In this document: positions 51,116 through 59,340 of the stretch, in pieces | How positions within the stretch are numbered: the stretch's first letter is position 1 | Layout: every line of letters starts with the position of its first letter | DNA from: Companilactobacillus nantensis DSM 16982 | GTDB taxonomy: Bacteria; Bacillota; Bacilli; Lactobacillales; Lactobacillaceae | Direction: 5' to 3' | NCBI RefSeq assembly: GCF_001435815.1 | Contig: NZ_AZFV01000001.1 | Span: 124,001-188,000, forward strand | Length of the DNA stretch: 64,000 nt | Program-made: the position numbers and the translations under genes | Notes under the pieces: model-generated | Seen by the model: only the letters and a program-made list of their open reading frames with translations | Databases searched by the model: none | Told to the model about the DNA's origin: nothing

Positions 51116-51976
51116 ATGAATATTGATGCATTAAAAATGTTTGTCCAAATCGTACAAGCGGGAAGTATTTCTAAAGCCGCACAGCAAATGGGTTATGCTC
51201 AATCTAATATCTCTACCAAAATCCATAATTTAGAGATAGAACTAAACACCCAATTACTGTATCGGACAGCCCGAGGAGTAACTTTAACTGATACTGGAAA
51301 CGAGTTATATCGGCAAGCAATTAAAATTATTCAATTAAACAACGAAACAGTTAATTTGTTGCAGCATCCCCAAACAGTCGCCGGATCACTAAAAATTGGT
51401 ACCCTTCAAACAGCTGCTTCAACTTTTCTACCAAAGATTCTTTCTGATTATCATCAAAACAACCCTAATGTCGAACTATCCATCGAAACAGGAACTACTT
51501 TAGCCAGTGCTAAAAAGGTTTTGAATTATCAACTTGATGGCGCTATTATCGGCGGTCGAGTTAATGAAAAGGATTTAGAATCCATTCCTTTAATGACCGA
51601 AAAACTTTGCTTAGTTACTGCTCAGGGTAGTAACGTAGATACCGAAAATGATTCTTTACTAGTTTTCCCCGTTGGCTGTGCTTATCGGAAAACCTTAGAA
51701 AGTTGGCTCGATTCACAACAAATCATGATTCATCATCCGATTGAATTCAACTACCTTAATGCCATAATTGCCAGTGTCAGTGCTGGACTAGGCATTAGCA
51801 TTTTACCTGAGAAAGTAGTTCAACCCTACATTGATTCTGGAGCTATACAAAAAGTGGATTTACCCCAACGGTTCTCTACCTTACCAATCTCATTTATTTA
51901 TCGTAAAGACTATTTTGCTGGACCCGCATTTGACAAGTTTCTTGATGGAATAAAATTACTTAACACTACTATTTAA
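51116..51976 (+). CDS. LysR-family transcriptional regulator
   Basis: 286 residues. Helix-turn-helix segment G-S-I-S-K-A-A-Q-Q-M-G-Y-A-Q-S-N-I-S-T-K-I-H-N-L-E, then T-Q-L-L-Y-R-T-A-R-G-V. The effector domain begins near residue 88 with S-L-K-I-G-T-L-Q-T. It faces the alpha/beta hydrolase gene and is expected to control it. Ribosome binding site is weak (TAGGTCGG), which may keep its level low. Confidence 0.9.
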   Translation: MNIDALKMFVQIVQAGSISKAAQQMGYAQSNISTKIHNLEIELNTQLLYRTARGVTLTDTGNELYRQAIKIIQLNNETVNLLQHPQTVAGSLKIGTLQTAASTFLPKILSDYHQNNPNVELSIETGTTLASAKKVLNYQLDGAIIGGRVNEKDLESIPLMTEKLCLVTAQGSNVDTENDSLLVFPVGCAYRKTLESWLDSQQIMIHHPIEFNYLNAIIASVSAGLGISILPEKVVQPYIDSGAIQKVDLPQRFSTLPISFIYRKDYFAGPAFDKFLDGIKLLNTTI

Positions 51977-51980
51977 TGGC

Positions 51981-52022
51981 AAAAAAAGTCAGCCATCCCA
52001 CTTTGGGACCGCTGACTTTTTT
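51981..52022. terminator. Bidirectional terminator
   Basis: AAAAAAGTCAGC and GCTGACTTTTTT pair outside a CCCA/TGGG inner stem. It lies between the convergent LysR and HAD genes. Confidence 0.88.
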
Positions 52023-52038
52023 ATTTGCTTAATACTAA

Positions 52039-52725
52039 CTAGTCATTAATAACAATTTGTTCAATTTGACGATAACTATTTGCAATATAAGTTGGTTGAA
52101 AATCAAACTCATTAATATTTTTATTAGGATTAAACCAAATACTTTGTAATCCTGCTCTGGTAGCTCCCAAAATATCGGACTGCAATCGATCACCAACCAT
52201 AATGGTATTATTAGCCGTTAAATCCGGAACCTTTTGAAACATCGGTTCAAAAAATTTAACATTTGGTTTCGAATAACCAATATCTTCTGAAATGAAATAT
52301 TCCGCAAAATATTTATCTAAACCAGATCCGTGTAATCGTGCCAATTGAGTTCTTTTCACACCATTAGTCCCGACAAATAATGTAATCCCTGCAGCTTTCA
52401 ATTCACCTAACAAATCACTAGCTCCGGGAACAATATAATAATTGTGATTCAGCATCTCTCGATACTGAGCCTCTAACTTAACTCCATCAGCCTCAATTCC
52501 GAATAATGCTAAGGTTTTTGAAAAACGAGTATTTAACAACGGCTGTGATTGGGCACCAGCTTCAATATTTTCCCAAATCTTTTTATTAAGCTTTAAATAT
52601 GCCTTCATAGCTTGATTCACATCAGGAACATTTTGTTGACGTAAAATTTCAGTAACGTATTCCATTTCGCCTCGATGGAAATCTAAAACTGTGTCATCTA
52701 AATCAAAAATCATATATTTCATCAT
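52039..52725 (-). CDS. HAD-family pyrimidine nucleotidase (YjjG-like)
   Basis: 228 residues with HAD subfamily IA layout: F-D-L-D-D-T-V-L-D (motif I), a helical cap with residues about 15-90, F-V-G-T-N-G-V motif II, lysine in S-K-P, and M-V-G-D-R-L-Q-S-D-I-L-G. The Y-M-I-F-D-L-D-D-T-V-L-D-F start is typical of YjjG-type nucleotidases that remove non-canonical pyrimidine nucleotides and so prevent mutagenic incorporation. Single gene with terminator downstream. Confidence 0.88.
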   Translation of the reverse strand: MMKYMIFDLDDTVLDFHRGEMEYVTEILRQQNVPDVNQAMKAYLKLNKKIWENIEAGAQSQPLLNTRFSKTLALFGIEADGVKLEAQYREMLNHNYYIVPGASDLLGELKAAGITLFVGTNGVKRTQLARLHGSGLDKYFAEYFISEDIGYSKPNVKFFEPMFQKVPDLTANNTIMVGDRLQSDILGATRAGLQSIWFNPNKNINEFDFQPTYIANSYRQIEQIVIND

Positions 52726-52792
52726 AATAATTTCCCTATCTTGTATTAACTAAGACTTTACTATATTCTTAACGGTTACTGCCACAAAAATC

Positions 52793-52835
52793 AAAAAGTT
52801 TGAGTCTTGATTTCTATCAAGACCCAAACCTTTTT
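52793..52835. terminator. Bidirectional terminator
   Basis: AAAAAGTTTG-GTCTTGAT and ATCAAGAC-CAAACCTTTTT pair around TTCT. It lies just downstream of the VanZ gene on the minus strand. Confidence 0.85.
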
Positions 52836-53343
52836 AATTACCTTGTTTAGTATATTGGCTTCGTTCAAAAAAATAGTAATACATCATTGCCAAAATAAAG
52901 CCTGTTATTATACCAATCCCATTAGCTAAAACATCATTGATATCACTAATACGATTGATATAAAAAGTATGCGACAAATAATACTGCATAATTTCAAATC
53001 CTGCACCGAGCGAAAATCCTATCGGCACAATTGAAATTAATGACATATTTGAAAAAATTCGTTTAATTAAAAATCCCAACGGAATAGTTAAAATAATATT
53101 TTCGATAAAGCCTAATCCAATATAGATATAACGTAAATTAACTCTTCCTATACCAGCTGGCATGATATAAACTGCTGTACCAGTAAAAGATAATGGTGAA
53201 AACAAAATTGCGCCTAGAAAGGTCAAATAAGCTAGTCTAATTAATAATATTTTACGACGATTTGCATCATCAATATTACCAAGAATATAAAGTCCACCTA
53301 AAAATGCCAGACTCAATATAATTAATAACGGTATCCAACGCAT
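52834..53343 (-). CDS. VanZ-family membrane protein (copy 1)
   Basis: 169 residues, five membrane helices. Family landmarks are the P-L-G-F-L-I-K-R loop, the G-x-E-I-M-Q-Y-Y-L-S helix with a conserved Glu, and S-D-I-N-D-V-L-A-N-G-I-G near the end. VanZ-like proteins contribute to glycopeptide or lipoglycopeptide tolerance in some hosts, by an unclear mechanism. It is closely similar to the protein at 54095 (I-N-R-x-S-D-I pattern and matching length), so the two are local duplicates around an XRE regulator. GGAG lies 8 nt before the ATG. Confidence 0.88.
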   Translation of the reverse strand: MRWIPLLIILSLAFLGGLYILGNIDDANRRKILLIRLAYLTFLGAILFSPLSFTGTAVYIMPAGIGRVNLRYIYIGLGFIENIILTIPLGFLIKRIFSNMSLISIVPIGFSLGAGFEIMQYYLSHTFYINRISDINDVLANGIGIITGFILAMMYYYFFERSQYTKQGN

Positions 53344-53450
53344 CCATATCGCTCCTTTTTAACTTATTACGTCAATCATACCGTTTTTTGGTTCAAACAA
53401 AACGAAGAAAGTTAGACTTTTTTGTGAAGAATGGCAAAAAATATCCGATA

Positions 53451-53816
53451 TTAATGTAAAAACATTGCTACATTGATAATCACAAGGCCAACAGCAATGA
53501 CTACCCACCAATTTTTACTGATATAATCCCAAAAATTCATCTTTCCATAACGTCGGACATATGTATGTGTCTTAGGATCAAGCACAAATTCATCATCATC
53601 AATTTGTGGTTGATTCTTGATTCCGAAAACTAGATCATCCAAACCTACATTAAAAATTTCCGTTAATTTCACTAGGTTATTTAAATCCGGTGTTGAATCA
53701 CCAGATTCCCACTTTGAAATGGCCTGTCTGGTAACAAAAAGTTTTCCCGCTAATTCATCTTGAGTAATGCCACGATCAGTTCGATACATTTTTAATTGTT
53801 GCGCAAACTTTGTCAT
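53451..53816 (-). CDS. XRE-family regulator with C-terminal membrane anchor
   Basis: 121 residues. The Cro/C1-type helix-turn-helix occupies about 6-60 (G-I-T-Q-D-E-L-A-G-K-L-F-V-T-R-Q-A-I-S-K-W-E-S-G). An acidic linker leads to K-T-H-T-Y-V-R-R-Y-G-K-M-N-F-W and a hydrophobic helix (about 102-119), so the protein probably sits at the membrane. This design is frequent in lactic acid bacteria. Placed between the two VanZ genes on the same strand, it may sense envelope stress and regulate them. Confidence 0.88.
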   Translation of the reverse strand: MTKFAQQLKMYRTDRGITQDELAGKLFVTRQAISKWESGDSTPDLNNLVKLTEIFNVGLDDLVFGIKNQPQIDDDEFVLDPKTHTYVRRYGKMNFWDYISKNWWVVIAVGLVIINVAMFLH

Positions 53817-54047
53817 TATTATCCCTTCTTTATCAGTGATTAATTCTTAACTCTATTCTGTTATATATTCTGCAATTGAACAAGCAAATCTTTAAGAGAT
53901 TATGTAATAAAGAAAGTAAAATTTGCGCAACTAAAAACGTACAATCTTTTAATCAAACATTGATATATCAGGTTATTCAACGTTGCGAAGTGTCTCTTCA
54001 AACAAACATTATTAATTTGCTACAACGCTGTTCCAGTTTAATCGACA

Positions 54048-54089
54048 ACAAAAGCGCCACGGAATTTACTCCATAACGCTTTTGTATTG
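54048..54089. terminator. Terminator hairpin downstream of the second VanZ gene
   Basis: ACAAAAGCG and CGCTTTTGT pair as the outer stem around a partly paired loop (CCACGGAATTTACTCCATA). Confidence 0.75.
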
Positions 54090-54094
54090 CTACT

Positions 54095-54601
54095 TTATAT
54101 CCATTTTTCCAATATTCTTTTCTCATAAACATATCGGTAAACCAAAACCAATGTCGCACCAATCACGATTCCAATTCCATTGGCGACTACATCACTAATG
54201 TCACTCGTCCGATTAATCAAGAACATGTGTGACAAATAATACTGCATCGTCTCAATGGCAGCTCCTGTCATTAAACCAATTGGTACCATTGAAACAACTG
54301 ATACATTTGAAAAAGCTCGTTTGATTAAGAAGCCTAATGGAACTGTCAATGCAATATTTTCGATAAAGCCTAAATCATAAGTTATATGATATAAATTTAC
54401 ACTCCCAATTCCAGCCGGCATGATATAAACCGAAGTACCGGTGAAAGACATTGGTGTAAAAAGTATCGTTCCTAAGAATGTCACGTAGATCAAACTAACT
54501 AATGCTACGCGACGTCGATTAAATTCTTTAATATTGTTAAAAAGATAGATTCCACTCAACAGCGACAAAATCAAAATAATAAATAATGGCATCCAACGCA
54601 T
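54095..54601 (-). CDS. VanZ-family membrane protein (copy 2)
   Basis: 168 residues from ATG 54601 (GGAG 8 nt upstream); a TTG three codons earlier is too close to it. Five membrane helices; V-P-L-G-F-L-I-K-R, E-T-M-Q-Y-Y-L-S and S-D-I-S-D-V-V-A-N-G-I-G mirror copy 1 at 52834. High similarity along the whole length points to tandem duplication with the XRE gene between. Function likely envelope related, not proven. Confidence 0.87.
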   Translation of the reverse strand: MRWMPLFIILILSLLSGIYLFNNIKEFNRRRVALVSLIYVTFLGTILFTPMSFTGTSVYIMPAGIGSVNLYHITYDLGFIENIALTVPLGFLIKRAFSNVSVVSMVPIGLMTGAAIETMQYYLSHMFLINRTSDISDVVANGIGIVIGATLVLVYRYVYEKRILEKWI

Positions 54602-54755
54602 AAACAACACTCCTTTATTTAAATTTACTTTTAAGTTTTGATTGTTTGTTATTTAATTGATACTTCAATCCTACTATCGGTAAATTTAAAGAAGCTTAAA
54701 TCAATACGACTTTTCTGTGATAAATGTGAAGAAAGTATTAAATAGTTGGTCAAAA

Positions 54756-54793
54756 AAAGGTCATTCGAGTATTAAGACAAAAAGCTAATACTT
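54756..54793 (+). repeat. Decayed fragment of the dispersed hairpin repeat (R6)
   Basis: GGTCAAAAAAAGGTCATTCG, then AGTATTAAGACAAAAAGCTA resemble the first 45 bp of R2 (AACAAAACATGGTCAGCTTT...GCATTAAGGCAAATAGCGCT). The right half is absent. Confidence 0.4.
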
Positions 54794-54799
54794 AGACTG

Positions 54800-55351
54800 C
54801 TAGACTAAATTCTCAATAAGAATATCAATTATCTCTTCACCGGAATCAAATTGTTCAAACTTTAAATTTAATACAGATTTAGGATAGTAATTATTTTTTC
54901 CCCAAGAACATCCTAAATCAATTATTGCAGAATGAGACCTTAATACATAATTATAATTACTAAAATAAGTGATGGTATTGCCAACTAATCTAACCTTTCC
55001 TTTGATTAACAAGTCACCTAAACATCCAATAACCTGTAGCTTTCTAGGAGTATTACCATCATTTTTTATTCTTACGTGATGTTCCTTGAAATTCAATTTA
55101 TCCCTTTTACAATCATAATAAAATCTACTGGGATTTTCATTATAATAATCTATACCGCATAAGTGCATAAAATTATTCCTTTTACAAACCAAAGAAACTG
55201 TTTTGCTTTTGGTAATATAAGTAACTCGCTTATTTAGGAAATTCCTGTCATAAATAGCACAAGCTTTAACAAGAGTTCCCTTATACCTATTTAACATTTC
55301 AATGTCGGATGTGGTTGCATCATGCATACCCTCACCTTTACGCTGTCCCAT
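54800..55351 (-). CDS. PBECR4-like protein, candidate RNase toxin of a type III-like system
   Basis: 183 residues, basic, no membrane segment. The pattern R-N-N-F-M-H-L-C-G-I-D-Y-Y (about 60-72), F-Y-Y-D-C-K-R-D-K-L-N-F (about 79-90) and L-Q-V-I-G-C-L-G recalls the PBECR4 domain, a barnase/EndoU/colicin/RelE-like nuclease group; this is from memory and moderate. His66 and the surrounding Lys/Arg are possible catalytic residues. ATG at 55351 follows AAAGGA by 9 nt. Upstream on the same strand are a promoter, two tandem 54-bp repeats and a terminator, the order seen before type III toxins. I do not recognise ToxN, CptN or TenpN sequence. Catalysis and toxicity are inference. Confidence 0.55.
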   Translation of the reverse strand: MGQRKGEGMHDATTSDIEMLNRYKGTLVKACAIYDRNFLNKRVTYITKSKTVSLVCKRNNFMHLCGIDYYNENPSRFYYDCKRDKLNFKEHHVRIKNDGNTPRKLQVIGCLGDLLIKGKVRLVGNTITYFSNYNYVLRSHSAIIDLGCSWGKNNYYPKSVLNLKFEQFDSGEEIIDILIENLV

Positions 55352-55415
55352 GCAATAATTCCTTTCGTGCTAAGTGTAATTTATTCCTCAATAACTATAT
55401 ACGGTAAAACAAAAT

Positions 55416-55601
55416 AAAAAAAAGCTGCCAGTAATTAAACTGACAACTCTTCGAGCAGATTTAGTTGTGGTCCCAGCGACCGGTACGCCCGTACGTCGTA
55501 CATTTATGTCTGGTTTAGTTGTGGTCCCAGCGACCGATAGGCCCGTACGTCCTACATTTATATCTGGTTTTATAGATGTCTGCTACATCTCTCTTACTTA
55601 C
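55416..55601 (-). ncRNA. Candidate repeat RNA (antitoxin-like) upstream of the PBECR4-like gene
   Basis: A minus-strand transcript from about 55601 to the U-tract at 55416-55422 would be about 185 nt. It contains two 54-nt repeats and ends in a hairpin: AGTTGTCAGT and ACTGGCAGCT (10 pairs including two G-U) around TTAATT, then seven T. On the plus strand those two pairs become C-A mismatches, so the terminator is directional. It stops 64 nt before the downstream start codon. Read-through would give the toxin message. This mirrors ToxI-type antitoxin RNAs; the role is inferred. Confidence 0.6.
55460..55567 (-). repeat. Two tandem 54-bp direct repeats
   Basis: Units 55460-55513 and 55514-55567 match at all but five or six positions. 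On the minus strand each contains ACGTACGGGC and GGTCGCTGGGACC, the latter a GGTC/GACC stem-loop; the first-transcribed copy has CCTATC where the other has CGTACC. Flanks do not continue the repeat. Two exact-length units inside a promoter-terminator interval suggest processed RNA repeats rather than a random minisatellite. Confidence 0.85.
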
Positions 55602-55607
55602 AAACAC

Positions 55608-55636
55608 ATTATACAGAGGACTGGTATAAACTTCAA
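55608..55636 (-). promoter_or_regulatory. Promoter of the repeat RNA and PBECR4-like gene
   Basis: On the minus strand TTGAAG (55631-55636), 17 bp, TATAAT (55608-55613). It points toward the tandem repeats, with initiation expected near 55601. Confidence 0.75.
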
Positions 55637-55712
55637 GAATCTCACAGATTATAATTCTATAAGATAATTGAAAAGATTTCTCTATCTTTTTGGTTCTGTA
55701 TGCCTTCTTTAA

Positions 55713-57341
55713 TTAAACTTCTTTATCGAGTTCAGCAATTTGCTTTTCAACTTGGGGATTCAAACGGAATTCATCATAAGTTGTATCTGCACGATCAACA
55801 ACTCCATCATTCGTCAAGTAGATTAAACGATTGGCAATTGTTTGAATGAATTGGTGGTCATGAGAAGCGAACAGGATTGAACCCTTGTAGTCAATCAAAC
55901 CATCATTCAACGATGTAATTGATTCCAAATCCAAATGGTTAGTTGGATCATCTAATAGTAAGACATTAGCCTTCAATAACATCATCTTCGAAAGCATAAC
56001 ACGAACTTTTTCTCCACCGGAAAGAACATCAACATGTTTAGTAACATCGTCTCCAGAGAACAACATCCGACCTAAGAAACCACGCAAGAATGTATCATCA
56101 TCCTCGCCCTTTTCAGCAAATTGACGCAACCAATCAATAATTGGTGTCTCTTCATTAAACATGGCATTAAAGTCTTTTGGCAAGTATGCTTGGCTAGTTG
56201 TTACACCCCAAGTAATTGTTCCTGAATCAGGTGTTAAATCACCAGCTAGAACACGGAATAATGCTGTTGTCTTCATATCATCTTTAGCTAAGAATGCCAC
56301 TTTATCATCTTTGTTTAAAATAAAGCTAACATCCTTCAAGATTTGTTTGCCGTCGATTGTAACTGATAAATTATCAACCTTTAACAAGTCATTCCCGATA
56401 TCACGGTTAGGTACAAACTTGATAAATGGATAACGTCTTGAACTTGGTTGGATATCATCTAAAGTAATCTTATCAAGCATCTTCTTACGTGAAGTAGCTT
56501 GTTTTGACTTAGACGCATTAGCTGAGAAACGTGCAATAAAGTCTTGCAATTCCTTAATTTTTTCTTCTTTTTTCGCATTTTGATCTTGTTTCATACTTTG
56601 AGCAAGTTCAGAAGATTGTTGCCAGAAATCGTAATTACCAGCATAAAGTTGAATCTTACTGTAATCAAGATCAGCCATGTAAGTACATACTTTATTCAAG
56701 AAGTATCTATCATGGGAAACAACGATAACTGTATTTTCAAAGTTGATCAGAAATTCTTCCAACCAATCAATTGAATCAACGTCCAAGCCATTAGTTGGCT
56801 CATCTAGCAAGAGAACATCTGGTTTACCAAAGAGTGCTTGTGCGAGCAAGACTTTGATTTTTTGACCAGCTGTCAAAGTGTTCATTTTAACTTGGTGTAA
56901 TTTTTCAGGAATATTTAGTCCTTGGAGCATTTGGGAAGCTTCACCTTCAGCTTCCCAGCCACCCATTTCACCAAATTTAGCTTCCAAATCAGCTGCACGC
57001 AAACCATCTTCTTCATTGAAGTCTGGTTTAGCATAAATAGCATCTTTTTCTTGCATGATTTTATAAAGCTCAGTATGACCCATCAAAACAGTTTCCATAA
57101 CTGTGTAGTCGTCATAATCAAAGTGGTTTTGTTTTAATGTAGCCAAACGTTCATTGGGTCCTAATTTAACAGAACCAGTTGAAGGCGCAATTTCGCCTGA
57201 TAAAACTTTTAGAAAAGTTGATTTACCGGCACCATTAGCGCCAATCAAACCGTAACAATTTCCTGGTGCAAACTTAATATTTACATCCTCAAATAACTTT
57301 CGATCAGCAAAGTGCAAACTAACGTCAGTAACAGTAATCAA
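55713..57341 (-). CDS. ABC-F family ATPase (YkpA/YbiT-like)
   Basis: About 542 residues with two ATPase domains and no membrane helices. Walker A G-A-N-G-A-G-K-S-T (about 37-45), signature L-T-A-G-Q and L-S-G-G-E, Walker B L-L-L-D-E-P-T-N-G-L-D and L-L-L-D-D-P-T-N-H-L-D. The second Walker A is degenerate: A-K-D-D-M-K-T-T replaces G-x-N-G-x-G-K-S, as in the YkpA/YbiT group. The linker of about 80 residues is charged. ABC-F proteins act on ribosomes. TTG at 57341 with GAGG 9 nt upstream gives the family start M-I-T-V-T-D-V; ATG 57356 has no site. Confidence 0.9.
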   Translation of the reverse strand: MITVTDVSLHFADRKLFEDVNIKFAPGNCYGLIGANGAGKSTFLKVLSGEIAPSTGSVKLGPNERLATLKQNHFDYDDYTVMETVLMGHTELYKIMQEKDAIYAKPDFNEEDGLRAADLEAKFGEMGGWEAEGEASQMLQGLNIPEKLHQVKMNTLTAGQKIKVLLAQALFGKPDVLLLDEPTNGLDVDSIDWLEEFLINFENTVIVVSHDRYFLNKVCTYMADLDYSKIQLYAGNYDFWQQSSELAQSMKQDQNAKKEEKIKELQDFIARFSANASKSKQATSRKKMLDKITLDDIQPSSRRYPFIKFVPNRDIGNDLLKVDNLSVTIDGKQILKDVSFILNKDDKVAFLAKDDMKTTALFRVLAGDLTPDSGTITWGVTTSQAYLPKDFNAMFNEETPIIDWLRQFAEKGEDDDTFLRGFLGRMLFSGDDVTKHVDVLSGGEKVRVMLSKMMLLKANVLLLDDPTNHLDLESITSLNDGLIDYKGSILFASHDHQFIQTIANRLIYLTNDGVVDRADTTYDEFRLNPQVEKQIAELDKEV

Positions 57342-57417
57342 ATATATAATCCTCATTTCTTCGAAGTAGTCTAGCTTGCATTATACGGGGAAATGTCATG
57401 ATACGCAATGATATTCT

Positions 57418-57750
57418 TCACTTTTCCAACCAATTGGTACCTGCCTGAACATCGCTCCACTCGACGGCATCATATTTGTTTGTCTCCACGCGTGCCCAAT
57501 AATACAATTCAATCAAGGATTTTGGAAAATCCTTGGGTTCCTCAATATATCTAGTACTGATCTGTTGGAATAATTTAGGAGCCAATTTGTCTAAATTATC
57601 GGTTTGTTCCAATATTTTTATATCTTGATCAACGATTACCTGCAAATCAGGACGTTTTTTCATTGCTGGATCACGGGCAACTTCTTTTAATTGAATTAGA
57701 AATTCATCTATAAAAGCCTCAAGCACCTTATTTTTTACCTGCTTGTTCAT
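57418..57750 (-). CDS. Hypothetical protein (110 aa)
   Basis: From ATG 57750, with GAGG 8 nt upstream; ten further codons upstream are open but unsupported. Starts M-N-K-Q-V-K-N-K-V-L-E-A-F-I-D-E-F, predicted mostly helical and hydrophilic. The second half contains S-L-I-E-L-Y-Y-W-A-R-V-E-T-N-K-Y-D-A, probably a conserved helix of an uncharacterised family. No motif recognised. It lies 76 bp upstream of the ABC-F gene on the same strand and may be co-transcribed. Confidence 0.65.
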   Translation of the reverse strand: MNKQVKNKVLEAFIDEFLIQLKEVARDPAMKKRPDLQVIVDQDIKILEQTDNLDKLAPKLFQQISTRYIEEPKDFPKSLIELYYWARVETNKYDAVEWSDVQAGTNWLEK

Positions 57751-57831
57751 GAGCTCATCCTCTAATATTCTTAATGTCAAAATCCACCCATAATATATTC
57801 TATATTGAAATTTCTAACTACAAAAAAAAGC

Positions 57832-57887
57832 AAGTTTATAAAAAATCTTCTTCCCTACTTTGAGAAAAGAAGATTTTTTATAAACTT
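57832..57887. terminator. Bidirectional terminator with long stem
   Basis: AAGTTTATAAAAAATCTTCT plus T pairs perfectly (21 bp) with its complement across a 14-nt loop. It lies downstream of the 57887-58633 gene. Confidence 0.88.
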
Positions 57888-58633
57888 TAATTAATACGAT
57901 GTGTTTCAATTTTTAACTCAATGCCATTTTCAGCATATTTTTTAATCATTGATTCAACACATTTATTTACAATTTCTTTACTACTTGTATCCATACTGAA
58001 CTCAACCGTAATAGCGTATTCTTCCGAGAAAGCCTCCTCCTCCAAATAATGGTCGGTTAATCGAATTTTATTTTCATTTATAACTTCTAATTCAGTCTCT
58101 GTATAAGCTTTAACAATTTGGGTAGGTGACTCATTAAAATAATGGCTTTCCATTAATGAAAACATTGTTTCATCTGTAATGTATTTATTTAATTTTGCGT
58201 TTGGTTTTAATTTTGAAAACTCATTATCCATCCAAGTATAATTACTGATAAAATATTTAAAACACTTTTCTTTATCCATAAAGGCTTGATAAATTACGTT
58301 AGTTGCTTCTAAGTTTTCGTCTTTTTCAGTACTCAATTCAAAAGTTTGACCACTTTCTTTTGTAAAGATTATATCTATCCCACCTCTAAAACTTAAAAAA
58401 CTGGAATTAACAAATTTTATATTTGGCGAAGGTTCATTATAATTATCAAAAATTTTCTGGAGGAGCCTATCAATCAGCGATTTATATATCAACTTGTGTT
58501 GATTTTCATCATATCTTTCTACATTTCCATCCAAATATTCCATTTCTGAATCACTTAAATATGAGATATTATCTACAAAATAATCGTAAACGTCCTGACT
58601 GTTCTTAAATTTATCGTATTCATTGTTGACCAT
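57887..58633 (-). CDS. Hypothetical acidic protein (248 aa)
   Basis: From ATG 58633 (GGAG 9 nt upstream); an 8-codon extension is not preferred. The protein is acidic, Asn/Glu/Tyr-rich, without signal peptide or membrane helix. Early section Y-D-Y-F-V-D-N-I-S-Y-L-S-D-S-E-M-E-Y-L looks helical; later parts alternate short strands (S-F-L-S-F-R-G-G-I-D-I-I-F) and helices. I recognise no family. A+T content is high even for this genome, compatible with acquired DNA. No linked partner gene. Confidence 0.6.
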   Translation of the reverse strand: MVNNEYDKFKNSQDVYDYFVDNISYLSDSEMEYLDGNVERYDENQHKLIYKSLIDRLLQKIFDNYNEPSPNIKFVNSSFLSFRGGIDIIFTKESGQTFELSTEKDENLEATNVIYQAFMDKEKCFKYFISNYTWMDNEFSKLKPNAKLNKYITDETMFSLMESHYFNESPTQIVKAYTETELEVINENKIRLTDHYLEEEAFSEEYAITVEFSMDTSSKEIVNKCVESMIKKYAENGIELKIETHRIN

Positions 58634-58657
58634 GTCATCACTCTCCAGTTTTATCAA

Positions 58658-59340
58658 TTAATTAATTCTTGAACAAGTAAACTCCATGCAAAAAAAACAA
58701 TCAAATAAAAAAGTGAAGAAGAACTACTCGTTATCGTCTCCTTCCCTCTTTGACTAAAAGATATCTATTATGAAAACTATTTTCAATTGATTCCTTCAAA
58801 AAAAAATATTAGTTAATCAATATACAAAAGATTTTGTAAAAAAAATTCCATATTTCGGGATTAATTTGTATCGTAGTTATTAAATAATAAATCCTTCTAG
58901 AAAAATGGATACTTGTATTACAAAAATTACTAGAAGTATCGAAACAATCATTCGTTTCAAACTGACCTTATTTCCCCCATACGAAGACGTGTTTTATCCA
59001 TTGTTAAATTTCCTCCATCATCAATTATGTGCCATTAAATATATTGCTAATGTTGTTGAAAGAATCCACAAACTGACATGAAACCAATTTGGAAGCCAAA
59101 CTAAGTGGCAATGAAACCCGTATTCCAGTAACCAATCCCTCGATAATGACTATCACAAACGAATATACTCTCAATCCCGCTATGCCAATAACAAAACTAT
59201 TTACCCAAAGCTAGTTGACCATTTTTAAATACAATCCTGCTAGTAAAAATATTAAAAGAACAATACTTGGAATAGTTTCAACTATTCTTCGCACTTTATT
59301 CAATATTTAATTGTGGCCTTACTTATGTTCAAAAAAACAA
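58658..59340. other. 683-bp stretch without a confident gene
   Basis: AT-rich. On the minus strand a GGAGG at 59012-59016 precedes ATG 59001 (14 codons: M-D-K-T-R-L-R-M-G-E-I-R-S-V). An overlapping frame shifted by one base continues L-K-R-M-I-V-S-I-L-L-V-I-F-V-I-Q and ends at 58880. Together they would form a 40-residue single-helix peptide if one base were restored. Further upstream (59060-59230, minus) are hydrophobic open stretches with no start. This looks like decayed small membrane-protein genes. Confidence 0.4.

Noticed and set aside
53876-54076. 66-codon plus-strand frame between the XRE and VanZ genes
   Set aside because: TTG start without a ribosome binding site, low complexity, and it overlaps the terminator at 54048.
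55460-55567. CRISPR-like repeats
   Set aside because: The two units are directly adjacent with no unique spacer and no cas genes are near.
55467-55667. Plus-strand reading frame across the two 54-bp repeats (18-residue peptide repeat)
   Set aside because: No ribosome binding site, no family, and a 54-bp unit is bound to stay in frame. The promoter and directional terminator point to minus-strand RNA instead.
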